DNA of 64,000 nucleotides. Origin: Ceratopteris richardii. Lineage: Eukaryota > Streptophyta > Polypodiopsida > Polypodiales > Pteridaceae. The notes beneath the pieces were generated by a model, which had not been told where the DNA came from, did not search any database, and saw only the letters and a program-made list of their open reading frames with translations. Positions 49,175 through 60,569 of the stretch are shown one piece after another (positions within the stretch are counted from its first letter, which is position 1; every line of letters starts with the position of its first letter). The DNA lies in the NCBI GenBank assembly GCA_020310875.1, contig CM035414.1, forward strand, positions 193,223,803 to 193,287,802, read 5' to 3'. The translations under genes and the position numbers were made by a program.

Positions 49175-52100
49175 TTACAAATCTGGGTCGGGGGGTTTAT
49201 TACAGATCTTAGACTGCCAAATGCAGTGGATGGGCTTTGCTTTCGGTTTTGTAGAGACACCAGAGAGCTGTGTCGGTGTCGCTGTTTGGGAGTGGGGCCT
49301 TTTAGGGACCCACTTATAAGTGATTACATGCATGCTCCTAGGTCTTGGTGTGTTCCTAAGTGTTGAGCACGAGGAAATTCTGGTTGTACTCATAGTTGGG
49401 TGATGCTGCATAGGTTGTGGCCTTGGCGTAACTACTTGTGCCCTCAAGCAAGCCTTAGGCACCCAAATTTGTCTAGATTGTGGGCTTGCCTTCATCGACT
49501 TCTTGGGCACCCAAATAGATTTTACTTTAGCAGAAGAATTTCTGAAAGACTTCTTTTTAGCGTTGTGTTGTTGGTTACTAATAAGAAGCCTTGTCCGTGT
49601 AGTTGACGGTGGTGCAGCTGGTCGTTCGCCTTTCCGCACCCACACCTGGTTGAGTTTCTGGGGCATTCTGCTGCGCAGGTACTTTTGATCTCGGACAATA
49701 GGTAGTACTATGCCTCTTCTGCTTGTGATCCGCCTTTGGTTGCTGCCTCCTTCGGGCCTTTGGAAAAGAAGGGAGATCCGTTGTATCCCTGACTCCTTGT
49801 TTGCAAATGTCATTCCTCTGCAATACAGGGTTTTGAACAAGAACAGCATGGTCATCTTCATGTGTACCCCTGGAAGGACCAGGAGTCTGTGCCTTTCCTA
49901 GTTCCTTGAGTGTTCCATTGTCTAATTCTACTGTAACTCGACTATGATTGACCCAAACCTGGAGAAGTCCACTTCTTAGGTTTAAGTTAATTGCTTGGTC
50001 ATAGATCCAATCTTGACCCAAGACTAGAGGTTCAGTGAGATCTTCATCTTGACACACCAGTACTTTAACTGTCATTGCCTCATCATGAATGTAAAGGGGA
50101 AGTTCCGCCTCGCCCATGCAAGGGGTTTCCACTCCCCCCAATCCTATAAGATATGCTTCCACAGGATTGACAGTCAATTGTAATTCTTGGCAGTACGACA
50201 ATTTAACAGCACTAGTGGCTGCTCCTGAGTCAATCAAGGCTCTTACGGTCCTTGCACTCTTTCCATGTCCTATATCTAAGGTTACGAAAGGACGCCTATC
50301 AATTATCCTATGCGAGCTTGTTCCCGCGACTTCACACATGGCCATAGGAAATCCTTGGTCTGCATAGTCATTCGCTCCAGGCTGATCTCTACCTTGCCTT
50401 CGTAATTTCATCCTTCTGATGCGTTCTAAAGCTTCAGCTTGAGCTTCTTCTCGAACTCGCTTTTCTTCCTCTTTGCGTTTCTTAGCAGTGTTGAGTCGAC
50501 TGAGCATTTCCTCCGTGAGGGGTTCCTGATACAACTTGACTCTGCAACCGCTAATATAATTTGGGAGAACATCACCCTCTAGTGTGGCCAATTGTACTGC
50601 TCCGCTCGTGGAGATCCTATTGATGATCATGGGTCCGTAGCCTCTCTTTTCTAGCTTCCTCGCGTGTTGTTTTAGTGTATAGACTAAAACTAGATCTCCT
50701 GCTTTCAAGCCTTTATCCTTCACGTGGGCATCAAAGTATGCCTTCTGTCTCTTCTTGGCTGCGTATATCCCTGCAGCGGCTCTCAGTCTCGTTTCCCCTA
50801 ATCGTTCAAGGTCAAAGATCCTAGAGGAGAGCTCGTGACCTGTCCATCCGTGCTCTTGTGCTACGCTCAATGTAGGAATCAGGAAGTCCAAGGGTAACAC
50901 AGCGTTTTGGCCAAATACCATCTGAAAGGGGGTGGCTTGGAGTACCGTTTTGTAGGCAACTCGGTATGCCCAAACAGCATGGTGTAGCTGTTTATCCCAA
51001 TCAGAGCGTTTAGTGTTCACTAATTTTGTCAGTACATTGCACAAAATCTTATTAGTGCTCTCAGCTTGTCCATTAGCTTGAGGGTGATAAGGGGCAGACT
51101 TCTTGTGTATTACCAAGAATTCTTGGAGTAGATTTTCAATAACTTCATTCAAGAAATGAGTGCCTCTATCACTTACGAGCTCTATAGGTAGTCCATATCT
51201 CGTGAATACATTCTCAAACAAGAATTTGGCAGTTGTTTGAGCATCGTTCTTGGTTGTAGCCTTTACCTCTACCCACTTGGTGAGATAATCTGTTGCAACA
51301 ATGATGTATTCCGCATGAGAACCTTTAGCTGGGGGATTAATAGGACCTACGAAGTCTATTCCCCACTTAGAGAATGCACGTCCGCCCATCATAGGTTTCA
51401 GTGGCATCTCATCTTTGCGTATAGGATACTGAGTCCTCTGACATACATCACACCGTTTCACATAGGTATGTGCATCCATGTGAAGGGTAGGCCACCAGAA
51501 GCCCGCAAATAGTATCGCTTTGATCACCCGATCTGGTCCAAAGTGTCCTCCTGCTACCCCTTGGTGAGCAGTTTCCAAGATCTTGAGATATTCACTTTCA
51601 TGGACACACAGTCTCAGGTAACCATCCTTACCGCGTTTGTATAGATTATCACCAATGAGTGAGTAATCCAAGGCTTCTTGTTCTAAACTCCTTTTCCTAG
51701 CCAGAGTCATGTCTGGGGGGAAAGTGTTTGTCCTCAGGAATGATACTAGTGGTTCGCTCCAATCTGGCACAATGGATACTTGATAAAGAGTGGCATGTTC
51801 CACTGGTGGTTTAGTGCAACAGATTGGGCATTCCTTGCACAACTTTTGGACATCAGCTTCCATAGTTGGCCAATGCACTCCGAATCTCTTTAGAGTCTGC
51901 AAAGTTCTTTGCTTTGAATGGTGTTGCTCTAACGCACCTACATGTGCTAATTGCAACCATTTAGCGTACTCATCTTCTTCTACGCAACAAGCCAAGATCC
52001 CTTGATCTGTGTGCTTGTACATGCTTCCTGCCATGATATGGTACTTTTGGGCTTTTACGATCTCTCTATTCCGTGTGTTCACCACTGGATGATTAGGCCC

Positions 52101-52433
52101 GAATGTCAATACTGGTACTATTGGCTTGGCCCACTGCGGCACCACTTCCAAATTAAACAAGTAAGCATCAGGAAGGTCATCTGACACTCCTTGTGGGGCT
52201 TCTCCCGATGTGAGCCTAGAGAGATGATCTGCTCTCAAGTGGGTTCTACCTTTTCTTACCACAACCTCAAAATCATATTCCATTAGCAGGAGAAACCATC
52301 TTACTAATCTTCCCGTATTGCATGGCTTGTTTACTAAGTACAACAATGCCTGATGGTCTGTAAAAAATTTAAACTTATTTGCAAGCAAATAATGTCTAAA
52401 CTTTTTAACTGCATATACCATGCCTAATCCTTC
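49175..52433 (-). pseudogene. Pol C-terminal half: RNase H, zinc modules, integrase, second protease-like domain (element C)
   Basis: Continues the gag-pol frame after TGA 52434-52436; the first ATG is at 52421. The order is the rest of RNase H (FFTDHQALLYL), two zinc modules (CPICCTK near 51815 and CDVCQRT near 51435), the integrase core (WGIDFVGP, SDRGTHF, GQAESTN), then RRPFVTL with DSGAATSAV near 50230 and LVLGQDW. A frameshift between about 49860 and 49600 moves the WVPK-rich tail (QVWVRK, SIWVPK, QIWVPK, YKWVPK) to another frame, which ends KPPDPDL at 49175. It confirms that the domain after integrase belongs to the same polyprotein, since no stop separates it from integrase in this copy. 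Confidence 0.92.
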
Positions 52434-55400
52434 TCATTCAGTAGTGGTATAATTTCGTTCAGCCGCATTCAATTGTCTACTGGCATAGGCAATTGGAAGA
52501 TCCATATTACCTTCACCAGTAGGTTGTGCGAGCACACATCCAATAGCATAATTGGATGCATCCACGTGAACATGGAATGGCTTATTCCAATCTGGTGTGG
52601 TCAAGATTGGTGCTGAACACAATCTTCGTTTAAGCTCTTGGAAGGAATTCTCACATTCATCCGTCCACTCAAAGTTTGTCAGAAGTCCGTACATGGGCTT
52701 TGCAATGACAGCATACATGTGTATAAATCGTCGATAATAACCACAATGCCCCATGAAAGCTTGCACTTCCTTGACATTCTTTGGCCTAGGTAGCTCTGCT
52801 ATGGCTCTCACTTTTTCTTCATCGGTAGATATGCCATTCTTTGACACTATGTGTCCTAGAATCTTGCCTTGCCTGACCATGAAAACGCACTTTTCTGGGT
52901 TCAGGCAGACTTGGTATTCTCTACATTTGTCAAAGATTTGTCTGAGTTCAGGAATATGAGTTTGTCTAATGTTGGAATGAGCACAAAGATCATCAACATA
53001 GACTTCTAAACTTTTCCTCAGGAACTCCTTAAACACATGGCACATCAGCCTCTGGAAGGTGGCTGGTGCATTGGTAAGCCCAAATGGCATTACTCTAAAA
53101 GCAAAAATGCCCCATTCTGTGGCAAAGGCTGTCTTATGCTGATCCTCTGGAGCTATGGCTACTTGATTGTAGCCCGAAAATCCATCAAGGAAGCTGTACA
53201 CTTCCTTGCCTGCCACTCTTTCTAAGAGATGCTCTGTGATGGGAAGCGGATAGTTATCTCGAATCGTGGCGGCATTAACCTTTTTCAAGTTAATGCACAC
53301 ACGCAGCTTGCCATTCTTCTTGGGCACCACTACGATGGGGGATACCCATTCGGTGTGCTCAATTTCGTAGATAAATCCAGCTTCAACCAGTCTATCTATC
53401 TCTTCCTTGATCTTAGCCGCGTAATTATCATTATATGTATAAGGCTTTTGCTTAGAGGGTTTAGCATCTGAAGTCATGGGAATGGTGTGTGAGCATATGT
53501 CAGGGTCAACACCTTTCAAATCCTTGTAACTCCAAGCGAATACATCTCTGTATTCTCTTAGCAAGGCAATCAACTCTTGCTCTTCTTCTTCTGTCAAGTC
53601 ATGGCCTATATACGTGCATCTCTCCTCTCCTTCTTCTATGGCCACTACTATTTTCTTAGTAGTTTCTTTGTTATCATAGGCTTCTCCTGATTGTGCCTCT
53701 TGTTTAGGCATTCTTATCATGACTCTCCTGTCATCTATCTCATACTTCTTAAAATTTTCGGGGACCTCAAACAAAGATTCTTCCTCTTCTGGTGAGGCTT
53801 CTCTCTTTTTTCGTTTCTTTCCTTCTTCCTTCGGGGTCACATGTGTTGTTAATCTTACATTAGTTGTAACCTCTCCATGCCTCTGGGGTTGAAATTCTAC
53901 TTCATGGAAGTATTCTTCATCTGATGCAAATGGTGGGTCCATAATGATTGACTCTAGATCGGAGTCACTTGCATCCTCAAATGCATCAGGGCTAGGTTCG
54001 CATTCTTCTAGAACTGCCTCTCCCATGATTGGCTCTATGGAGAAGACTGAAATATCATAACCATCCTCATCACAGTGAGGTGTCCATTGTTCTTCGTTGA
54101 TGGCTACGTCCATTGTTGCTAAGATTTCTGCCCAACCGTGAGGTTCAAATTCTTCGTCTGGAAAAACTACAGGTGCATAGGCTGGGTCTTGGATTGATCT
54201 ATGGGTTTCTTTCGCACCTACCTCTCTGGCTTTCTCTCTCTTCTCTTCTTCTACTGCTACCTTGCACATCCATAAGTGAGTGTCTTCATGCATCCATGAG
54301 GATCCAGATTCTAGGGAATGCACAGATTCTGTATCATCTTTGGCTCTATGGATGGGATTCCACTGGATAGGAGGGACATCTCTATGAGAATAGTCCTTGA
54401 GATTGACTTTGGTTGTAACGCCCAAGTGTTGCAAATACAAGGAGTTGGTTCCCCAATCCTGTACCACTTGCAACTGTCGCATAAATGGTCTTCCTAAAAT
54501 CATCTCATAAGCATGATTTTTGCTGAAGTCACATATAGCAAAGCTATGCTCAAACTCAACACCACAAGTGGTGAGAGTTATCCCTTCCAGCAATCCTAAG
54601 GGTCTCTCAATATGACCATCGGCCATCTGCAATTTCATTCTTGTTGGCCTGAGTGCTGGCTTGCCCCAACGCTTCCAAAGGGAAGTAGTGGCAATTGCAA
54701 CTCCTGCACCTGAGTCTAAAATTGCCTTGGTGGTGTACTCTTGGTAGGTGATGGGAAGATAGGTGTTCCCTTCTTCGCCTTCACACATATCCCCTATCTT
54801 ATCCAAGGGAATTTCTGGCACTGTCCTATGGGATCCTACCTGGGAACGAGGTTTTGCTATCTCTGGTACTTGTTTGGCTACATGTTTCCATAATTCAGGT
54901 CTAACCTTGAGTAGCTCTTCTAACTTGAGATTACATTGCACGTTAGTGTTCTTCACTACCTCTGTGTTCCTAGGTATGACTGAGTCGTCGTTCCTTACTA
55001 TGACTGTGGGTGCTCTCATACATGTGGACTTTGCTTCCCAAGGGCCTGTGAAGTGGGGTAGCTCTTGTATGGAATTCGACTCAAAGTCTAATCTTTCGTG
55101 AGACTGAACACTCTCATGCTCCCCGTAAATAGATGGGATGTCTTGTGGGAATTGGTCGTGTGCATCATCCACAAGTTCAAAAGGAGGGGCGACCTCGCTT
55201 TCGTTATCCCATTTGTCTTCTTGAATCTCTCGTAGGAAGTCTGGTGCAAACCGATTCATAGAAGAAGAAGTGTCTGGCTCCGTAGAATTGGGCGCATAAG
55301 CAACCTGTGAAGGAGGGCTGATTCTATTGTTGATTCTCTCCTCGTTCTCGCAAATGGCTGGAGCACAAGCTTCTTGGGGAGGATTACTTATTCTATTACT

Positions 55401-58400
55401 TTTCCGAACAGGCTCACACATCCCCTGAGAAGGAATGGAGGCAACCTGTGGAGGTACTTGAGCTTTCGAGGGAGGCTCATCTGCCTTTTGGGGGGGGAGA
55501 TAAGCTTCTTGAGGAGGCCCACGGGCTTCCTGAAGAGGCTTACTCACCCGTTCTCTTGCCCTTTCCTTTCTTTGAGGGGTAGGTTCCTTTTCTGGCTGTG
55601 CTATTGGCCTCTCTATTCTTTCTAAGGAGGGGAAGTTGTCTGGTTTTGGGGCCTTGGCCACATACACCTCTGATTGGGAATGATTCCTGTTTTTGCTTGC
55701 TTTTTCTTGGTCTTGATTTTTTTCTTCCTTGTCAGATCTTGCAATTATCCTCTCTAACTTCTCTAGGAATCCATCCAAGTGTAATTGCGTTTTGGCTGAG
55801 CCTGAGTAGTTGAAAAGGCGACTGGCTTCAAACATAGTCTGAGCCAATGCGACCATTTTCGCGCATAGTTTTGTTCTTTCTATCTCTAGGTCAGCTCTAG
55901 GATAGCACTTGTCATGATCCGTGACGTTTGGCCCTTCTTGGATTCTGGCCTGATATGCCTTAAGCATCATGTCTATGTCTTCGGGAGTGGGATCAGCTAA
56001 TACTGATCCTGTTTGGGGTGGCGGGTGGGTTGCGTGGGCTGTCTTAGAGGGTGAAGGGATGGAGGGTGATGGGGATGGTAGCGGTGGGAATGTGTGAGAG
56101 TGCGGTTGAGACGTGATCTCTATGATTTTAGCCTTGGTTTCTCGTAGACTTTCCTCAAGTTCACTCATCTTCTTTGCCCATTGCCTTTTCATGCGTTCGC
56201 GGCTATCTTTCCAAGCTCTTGTTCTCTTTTTATTTTGGCTCTCAGTATCGCTAGCATCTGGGCTCTTTTCCTGGCCTACCCCTTGGTTTTGCTGCAATGC
56301 CTGAGCCCTAGTGACTACCTGTACTGGTGCAGTGGAAGTGACGCTTCCTGAGGAGTCTACCACTAACCCAACAACGTTGATAGGGGTGATTTTTGGCATG
56401 CTATTGGGGTTCTTTGGGCAATCTCGTAAGAGATGCTCTTTTCCGCAGTCTTGGCAAAAGCCTTGGATAGTCACGGACTGAGGTTGTGTGGGCGGAGGCA
56501 AGGGACAATCACGAATGAAGTGATCCCCCTGACATCGGTAGCATGGTCCTCTAGGAATTGGTGGTCGTACCTGTCTCGGTTGAGGCCTAGAATTGGGGTT
56601 TGCATACATGACGTTCGTGTAATCTGACTCCCAACTAGGTTCGTTTGGCTCTTCACCATAGTAGGACTCACCATGCTCAGGAGACTGCATGTAGTAGGCC
56701 TGGGGGCTATCAACATGGGTAGAATCAAAGCTATGATCACTTGGGTCATTTTCAGAGATCAAGGGTGTTACTGGGACTATAGCTCTATTCAGGTTCTCTT
56801 CTGCAGCAGTATACTTTACCGGGATCACATTAGCTGGGGCTGGGGGTTGTTGTGCTAGCACAGGCTGAGGCCTTTGTTGGTTTTGATATTGAGGTTGGAA
56901 ATTTTGTTGTGGCCTGCCATATGGTTGTGGAGGGTATTGGTTCTGGTATCTGCCTTGTTGGTAGGGCTGAGGGTAGGGTTGCCTAACCGCCTGCTTGTTG
57001 TATGGGCAATCTTGTGCGGTGTGGTTGGTGTATCTCCGTTCTATGGTGCAGTACTGGCTACTAGGATTCACTTGGGGTTGAGCCATAATGGGACAGACAT
57101 TCGCCATGTGGTCACCACCGCATGTATAGCATCTTTTCACTGGGGCAAACCTTGGGATTTGTTTGCTAGTTACTCCTAATTTCTGGGCCACTTTCTCTGC
57201 GAGTTCCTCAATTGATGTGGATTGCATGGAAGAGTGACTAGATGCACTGTCTGAATCTTTGTAAATTTTGGACAGTTCTAGCTCTTCTCCTAGGTTATCT
57301 TCAATGTCAATGCATATACGTACACACTCTTCTATGGTCCTAGGGTCTTTCAGATACACGTAGGATCTCAATTTTGGACTCAGTAGTCCATCAAGGAATA
57401 AGGCTACTTGTTTAGCAGATGTGGGTAGCTCCGAAATAGGGCACCTTTCAAGATATTGTCTAAATCTTCTTCCTGCAAGCCTCACAGTCTCTTGAGGGGT
57501 TTGCTTGAAGCTGTGAATCAGTGAGGAGGTGTTGTGTCTTATGCCACTCTTGGAGAACTCTACAATGAATGCCTCTAGGAGTTGGTCTATGCTCCTGAAC
57601 TGACGCTCATCTAATGGCTGAAACCATGTAAGTGCCGTGTTCCTAAGGGTTAGACCGAAGGCATTGTACTGTGTGAACAGATCTTCCACTTGTTCAGCTC
57701 TCAAGACTTGCTTGAACTCTGCCACATGATCATAGGGGTCTCCCGTGCCGTCAAAGTAATTCTTCATGGACTTAACTAGCTGGGTGGGCCTCAAAGTTCT
57801 TGTGTGCTCTCTAGGCCTCGGCAGAGGGAATCCATCTACATTTCTTTGGTTCCTGTGGGCTCTATGCATCTCAGGTTCTACCCTATTCGTCTCTGTTCTC
57901 GTTCTTTCTCTGCCCACTGGGTTGGCAAAACTTACTTCTGGTCTATCTCTACTTCTGTCTCTTTGCGTACCATGAGCTTGGGAAGTTCCAGCCCCGGGGT
58001 GACCATAGGATACATTTGATCTTGGTTGGGGGAAAATAAATTCACCCTTCCAAGTGTAAGCATGCCTATCATTTTCTGTCACCACAAAGATCCGTTCTGA
58101 AGCATGATCTAGGTAGGTCACTCTGCCTGGGCTATCCGGATCCTTAAACTCATAGATCATGATTGTTCCTATATCAATTGGGTGATCCGGTTTATACCTC
58201 CAAAAGGCTTCGTCCGTTTCTCGATTGAGAAGCAAATCTATGCACTTGTTATCTTGGGGAACCCACTCAGGCGTGATAATCCTAGTGAGAACTGATTTAC
58301 CTCGAGGGGTTCTAGGTTCCACTCCCATGTTTCCTTGTTCCAAGTCACCTAAGTCCGCTTCTGAAATTACATTTCCAAATTCATCTGTCCTATCTGGATG

Positions 58401-58802
58401 ACTGGTGACTACGTATATGGTTCCTTCCTTGTCCAGGTATGCACCGTTTTCAAATTTGACAGCTGGGTGCTCTAGTCCTATGGATTGGTCAGGGTTTTTA
58501 ATCTGGACCACAGATCTTCCTAGGCCATCCTCATAGATGCTAGCACCTAATCGGTTGGTCCTAAGGTATTCCAACTGTGTTTTGTAAGGGCCTTCTACCC
58601 TGTACAAATAAGGCACACCTGAACTTCCCGTAGGTCTGTCCATGCCTTGAGACATCTCTGACTCACTGGTATCCGAGCTAGGGTAATGAGAGTGGCGACT
58701 CAACTGCTGGGCCCAAGACCTTGCAGTGTGGTTGACACTAGCCTCTGAAGACCTAAGGCTTTGTCTTTCTCTTGCTAGGTGTCGTCCTGATCTAAGGTTC
58801 AT
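52434..58802 (-). CDS. Gag-pol N-terminal two thirds: Gag, protease 1, RT, start of RNase H (element C)
   Basis: An uninterrupted 2,122-codon frame that shows Gag and Pol are one fused reading frame in this family. Start MNLRSGRHL as in A. Residues about 340-510 are the capsid domain (LTWFQPLDE). Zinc knuckles CYTCGGDHMANVC, CYRCQGDHFIRDC and CQDCGKEHLLRDC all have C-x2-C-x3-H-x4-C spacing. A Pro/Gln-rich linker (55745-55260) contains repeated PPQxA-like motifs and is longer than in A or B. Next come protease 1 with DSGAG near 54718, the acidic linker, and reverse transcriptase with YVDD near 53006. The frame ends within RNase H at TGA 52434-52436, where A and B have an arginine codon (TTEREG). 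It is a single nonsense change. Confidence 0.95.
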   Translation of the reverse strand: MNLRSGRHLARERQSLRSSEASVNHTARSWAQQLSRHSHYPSSDTSESEMSQGMDRPTGSSGVPYLYRVEGPYKTQLEYLRTNRLGASIYEDGLGRSVVQIKNPDQSIGLEHPAVKFENGAYLDKEGTIYVVTSHPDRTDEFGNVISEADLGDLEQGNMGVEPRTPRGKSVLTRIITPEWVPQDNKCIDLLLNRETDEAFWRYKPDHPIDIGTIMIYEFKDPDSPGRVTYLDHASERIFVVTENDRHAYTWKGEFIFPQPRSNVSYGHPGAGTSQAHGTQRDRSRDRPEVSFANPVGRERTRTETNRVEPEMHRAHRNQRNVDGFPLPRPREHTRTLRPTQLVKSMKNYFDGTGDPYDHVAEFKQVLRAEQVEDLFTQYNAFGLTLRNTALTWFQPLDERQFRSIDQLLEAFIVEFSKSGIRHNTSSLIHSFKQTPQETVRLAGRRFRQYLERCPISELPTSAKQVALFLDGLLSPKLRSYVYLKDPRTIEECVRICIDIEDNLGEELELSKIYKDSDSASSHSSMQSTSIEELAEKVAQKLGVTSKQIPRFAPVKRCYTCGGDHMANVCPIMAQPQVNPSSQYCTIERRYTNHTAQDCPYNKQAVRQPYPQPYQQGRYQNQYPPQPYGRPQQNFQPQYQNQQRPQPVLAQQPPAPANVIPVKYTAAEENLNRAIVPVTPLISENDPSDHSFDSTHVDSPQAYYMQSPEHGESYYGEEPNEPSWESDYTNVMYANPNSRPQPRQVRPPIPRGPCYRCQGDHFIRDCPLPPPTQPQSVTIQGFCQDCGKEHLLRDCPKNPNSMPKITPINVVGLVVDSSGSVTSTAPVQVVTRAQALQQNQGVGQEKSPDASDTESQNKKRTRAWKDSRERMKRQWAKKMSELEESLRETKAKIIEITSQPHSHTFPPLPSPSPSIPSPSKTAHATHPPPQTGSVLADPTPEDIDMMLKAYQARIQEGPNVTDHDKCYPRADLEIERTKLCAKMVALAQTMFEASRLFNYSGSAKTQLHLDGFLEKLERIIARSDKEEKNQDQEKASKNRNHSQSEVYVAKAPKPDNFPSLERIERPIAQPEKEPTPQRKERARERVSKPLQEARGPPQEAYLPPQKADEPPSKAQVPPQVASIPSQGMCEPVRKSNRISNPPQEACAPAICENEERINNRISPPSQVAYAPNSTEPDTSSSMNRFAPDFLREIQEDKWDNESEVAPPFELVDDAHDQFPQDIPSIYGEHESVQSHERLDFESNSIQELPHFTGPWEAKSTCMRAPTVIVRNDDSVIPRNTEVVKNTNVQCNLKLEELLKVRPELWKHVAKQVPEIAKPRSQVGSHRTVPEIPLDKIGDMCEGEEGNTYLPITYQEYTTKAILDSGAGVAIATTSLWKRWGKPALRPTRMKLQMADGHIERPLGLLEGITLTTCGVEFEHSFAICDFSKNHAYEMILGRPFMRQLQVVQDWGTNSLYLQHLGVTTKVNLKDYSHRDVPPIQWNPIHRAKDDTESVHSLESGSSWMHEDTHLWMCKVAVEEEKREKAREVGAKETHRSIQDPAYAPVVFPDEEFEPHGWAEILATMDVAINEEQWTPHCDEDGYDISVFSIEPIMGEAVLEECEPSPDAFEDASDSDLESIIMDPPFASDEEYFHEVEFQPQRHGEVTTNVRLTTHVTPKEEGKKRKKREASPEEEESLFEVPENFKKYEIDDRRVMIRMPKQEAQSGEAYDNKETTKKIVVAIEEGEERCTYIGHDLTEEEEQELIALLREYRDVFAWSYKDLKGVDPDICSHTIPMTSDAKPSKQKPYTYNDNYAAKIKEEIDRLVEAGFIYEIEHTEWVSPIVVVPKKNGKLRVCINLKKVNAATIRDNYPLPITEHLLERVAGKEVYSFLDGFSGYNQVAIAPEDQHKTAFATEWGIFAFRVMPFGLTNAPATFQRLMCHVFKEFLRKSLEVYVDDLCAHSNIRQTHIPELRQIFDKCREYQVCLNPEKCVFMVRQGKILGHIVSKNGISTDEEKVRAIAELPRPKNVKEVQAFMGHCGYYRRFIHMYAVIAKPMYGLLTNFEWTDECENSFQELKRRLCSAPILTTPDWNKPFHVHVDASNYAIGCVLAQPTGEGNMDLPIAYASRQLNAAERNYTTTE

Positions 58803-59691
58803 ATGCCTAACTGATTAGCCCAATTTTTTTTCCAGAGTACAACCTCGTTGCCGATCAATTTGTACCAGTCACTTGATTCTTTTTAGTTATTCCTCGTGTT
58901 TAAAGTCTTGTCTGCTATTACGTCGTCAGGAATACTTGAATGTTCTTCGTACTCTCAGGTTGATCGTTCCACGTTAGGTTCTTTCCTTTATGTTGTCGAC
59001 AGTACAGAGATTAAGTTTTTAGCTTGAACTTGAGTTTTTAGGTAGTCTTCAACTTGATAGTGGCCTATCGTCGCCTTGACTTACTCCTACTTCTAATCGC
59101 TCTTAGCCTAGGCTAGGAATTGACGAAGAGGAGTTGAGAATATTCCGACCTTTCTTGCCGAACCTTGCTCTTTAGTGCTCGAGAAGTTGATTCTCAAGCG
59201 TGTGCCACACCCTTGCTTGGATACTCTCAATTGCTTCTCAATAGGCCTGCATAAATCTCAAGATTAGCTCCAAGTAGACCTTTCAATTGACAGACAATTT
59301 ATTTCAGACACTTTTTTAATGACCCTTATTCCCCCTTTTGCATTGTTAGAAATTTACTCTAGAGCTCCCTTGGTGTTCCTACCCCTCAGTATGTCAATTT
59401 CCAAATATCCTATCTGAAAATCAACGCCTTATTCTTATAAAAAACAGTTGAGGGCGTGTAGTATATGTCACGAGCTTTCCGACAAGCCCTAGAGCTCAGA
59501 AAATGGATTTCGTATGACAAAGTTATGACCGTTCAGGGTTTAGGGGGTTACTAGACAAACAGAACCTTTCGAGGGTTTTAATGCATTTTCTAAGGCCTTT
59601 GTAAGTAGATGAGTACATGAAAGTGCAAATATGCCCAAAATTTAGCCTAAATTTCCAAAAATTCACTCCTTAATTTTTTGCCGAAAATGCC
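58803..59691 (-). other. Leader between array and gag (element C)
   Basis: Non-coding. It includes the block shared with the leader of A (59468-59530) and an acceptor-like TTTATGCAG on the minus strand ending near 59247. Confidence 0.6.
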
Positions 59692-60078
59692 TGTCTATCG
59701 CGATAGACGGTGTCTATCGTGGGATTCTGTCTGTCGCGATAGACGGTGTCTGTCGCGATAGACGGTGTCTGTCGCGATAGACGGTGTCTATCGTGGAATT
59801 CTGTCTGTCGCGATAGACGGTGTCTGTCGCGATAGACGCTGTCTATCGTGGATTTCTGTCTGTCGCGATAGACGGTGTCTGTCGCGATAGACGGTGTCTG
59901 TCGCGATAGACGGTGTCTATCGTGGGATTCTGTCTGTCGCGATAGACGGTGTCTGTCGCGATAGACGGTGTCTGTCGCGATAGACGGTGTCTATCGTGGG
60001 ATTCTGTCTGTCGCGATAGACGGTGTCTGTCGCGATAGACGGTGTCTGTCGCGATAGACAGTGTCTGTCGCGATAGAC
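59692..60078 (-). repeat. Leader tandem array, 19-bp units (element C)
   Basis: 387 bp of a 19-bp period. In gag sense most units read GTCTATCGCGACAGACACC. Every third or fourth unit is a variant with TCGTGGGATT (plus strand), giving a higher-order period. I count 16 copies of TCGCGATAGAC; the outermost contains the perfect 16-bp palindrome GTCTATCGCGATAGAC. A single further copy lies at about 60178-60195. The core TATCGCGACA is the same as in the array of element A. Confidence 0.95.
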
Positions 60079-60543
60079 TGAAAAAATGCAAATTTTTGAA
60101 AAACTTCTAGTGATCTAGAGTGCCCACAAGGTGTAGGTTACAGTGGTAATCATGCATTCACAAAATGTTAAGATTTTCTGTCTGTCGCGATAGACAGAGA
60201 CTGTCGTCCCGGGACCTGTGCAGAGCCTGTCGTACCTGCGCACACTGCTGGGGATGATGGTACAGCAAAAAACCTGCAAAATAGCTCAGAAAACATGCAA
60301 AAACAGCACATGCAAGTTCGCTCTCTCGCTCTCTCTCACAAGTGAAATGAGGGAAATGAGGTGGAGGTGGGGATATAGTCCAAAAAACTGAAATTTTCGC
60401 GATGATGGAGATGGACGTGGGAGATGGTGATGATGATGATGGTGAAGAAAGTAAAAGAAAATCGATGAGAGTGAAGAAAATACCTACAACTCCAACGCGT
60501 CAACTCTACGTCTTACCATCACACGCTCGTCCTCAAAGCTCGA
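60079..60543 (-). other. Leader between primer site and array (element C)
   Basis: Non-coding. It shares stretches with the leader of element G (CATCAT-type runs, ATTTCAGTTTTTTGG, CTCATTTCCCTCATTTCA, GAGAGAGAGCGAGAGA), tying the 5' half of C to G. A donor-like GTAGGTATTT is near 60483 on the minus strand. Confidence 0.6.
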
Positions 60544-60561
60544 TCCCCGGCAACGGCGCCA
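60544..60561 (-). other. Primer-binding site, tRNA-Asp (element C)
   Basis: The minus strand reads TGGCGCCGTTGCCGGGGA, an exact tRNA-Asp complement, 8 bp from the LTR. Confidence 0.92.
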
Positions 60562-60569
60562 AAATTTGG

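Noticed and set aside
59843..60091. Minus-strand frame with repeated SRQT/ATDTVYRDR residues
   Set aside because: It is the tandem leader array of element C read in one frame; the array in A has a different phase and gives no such protein.
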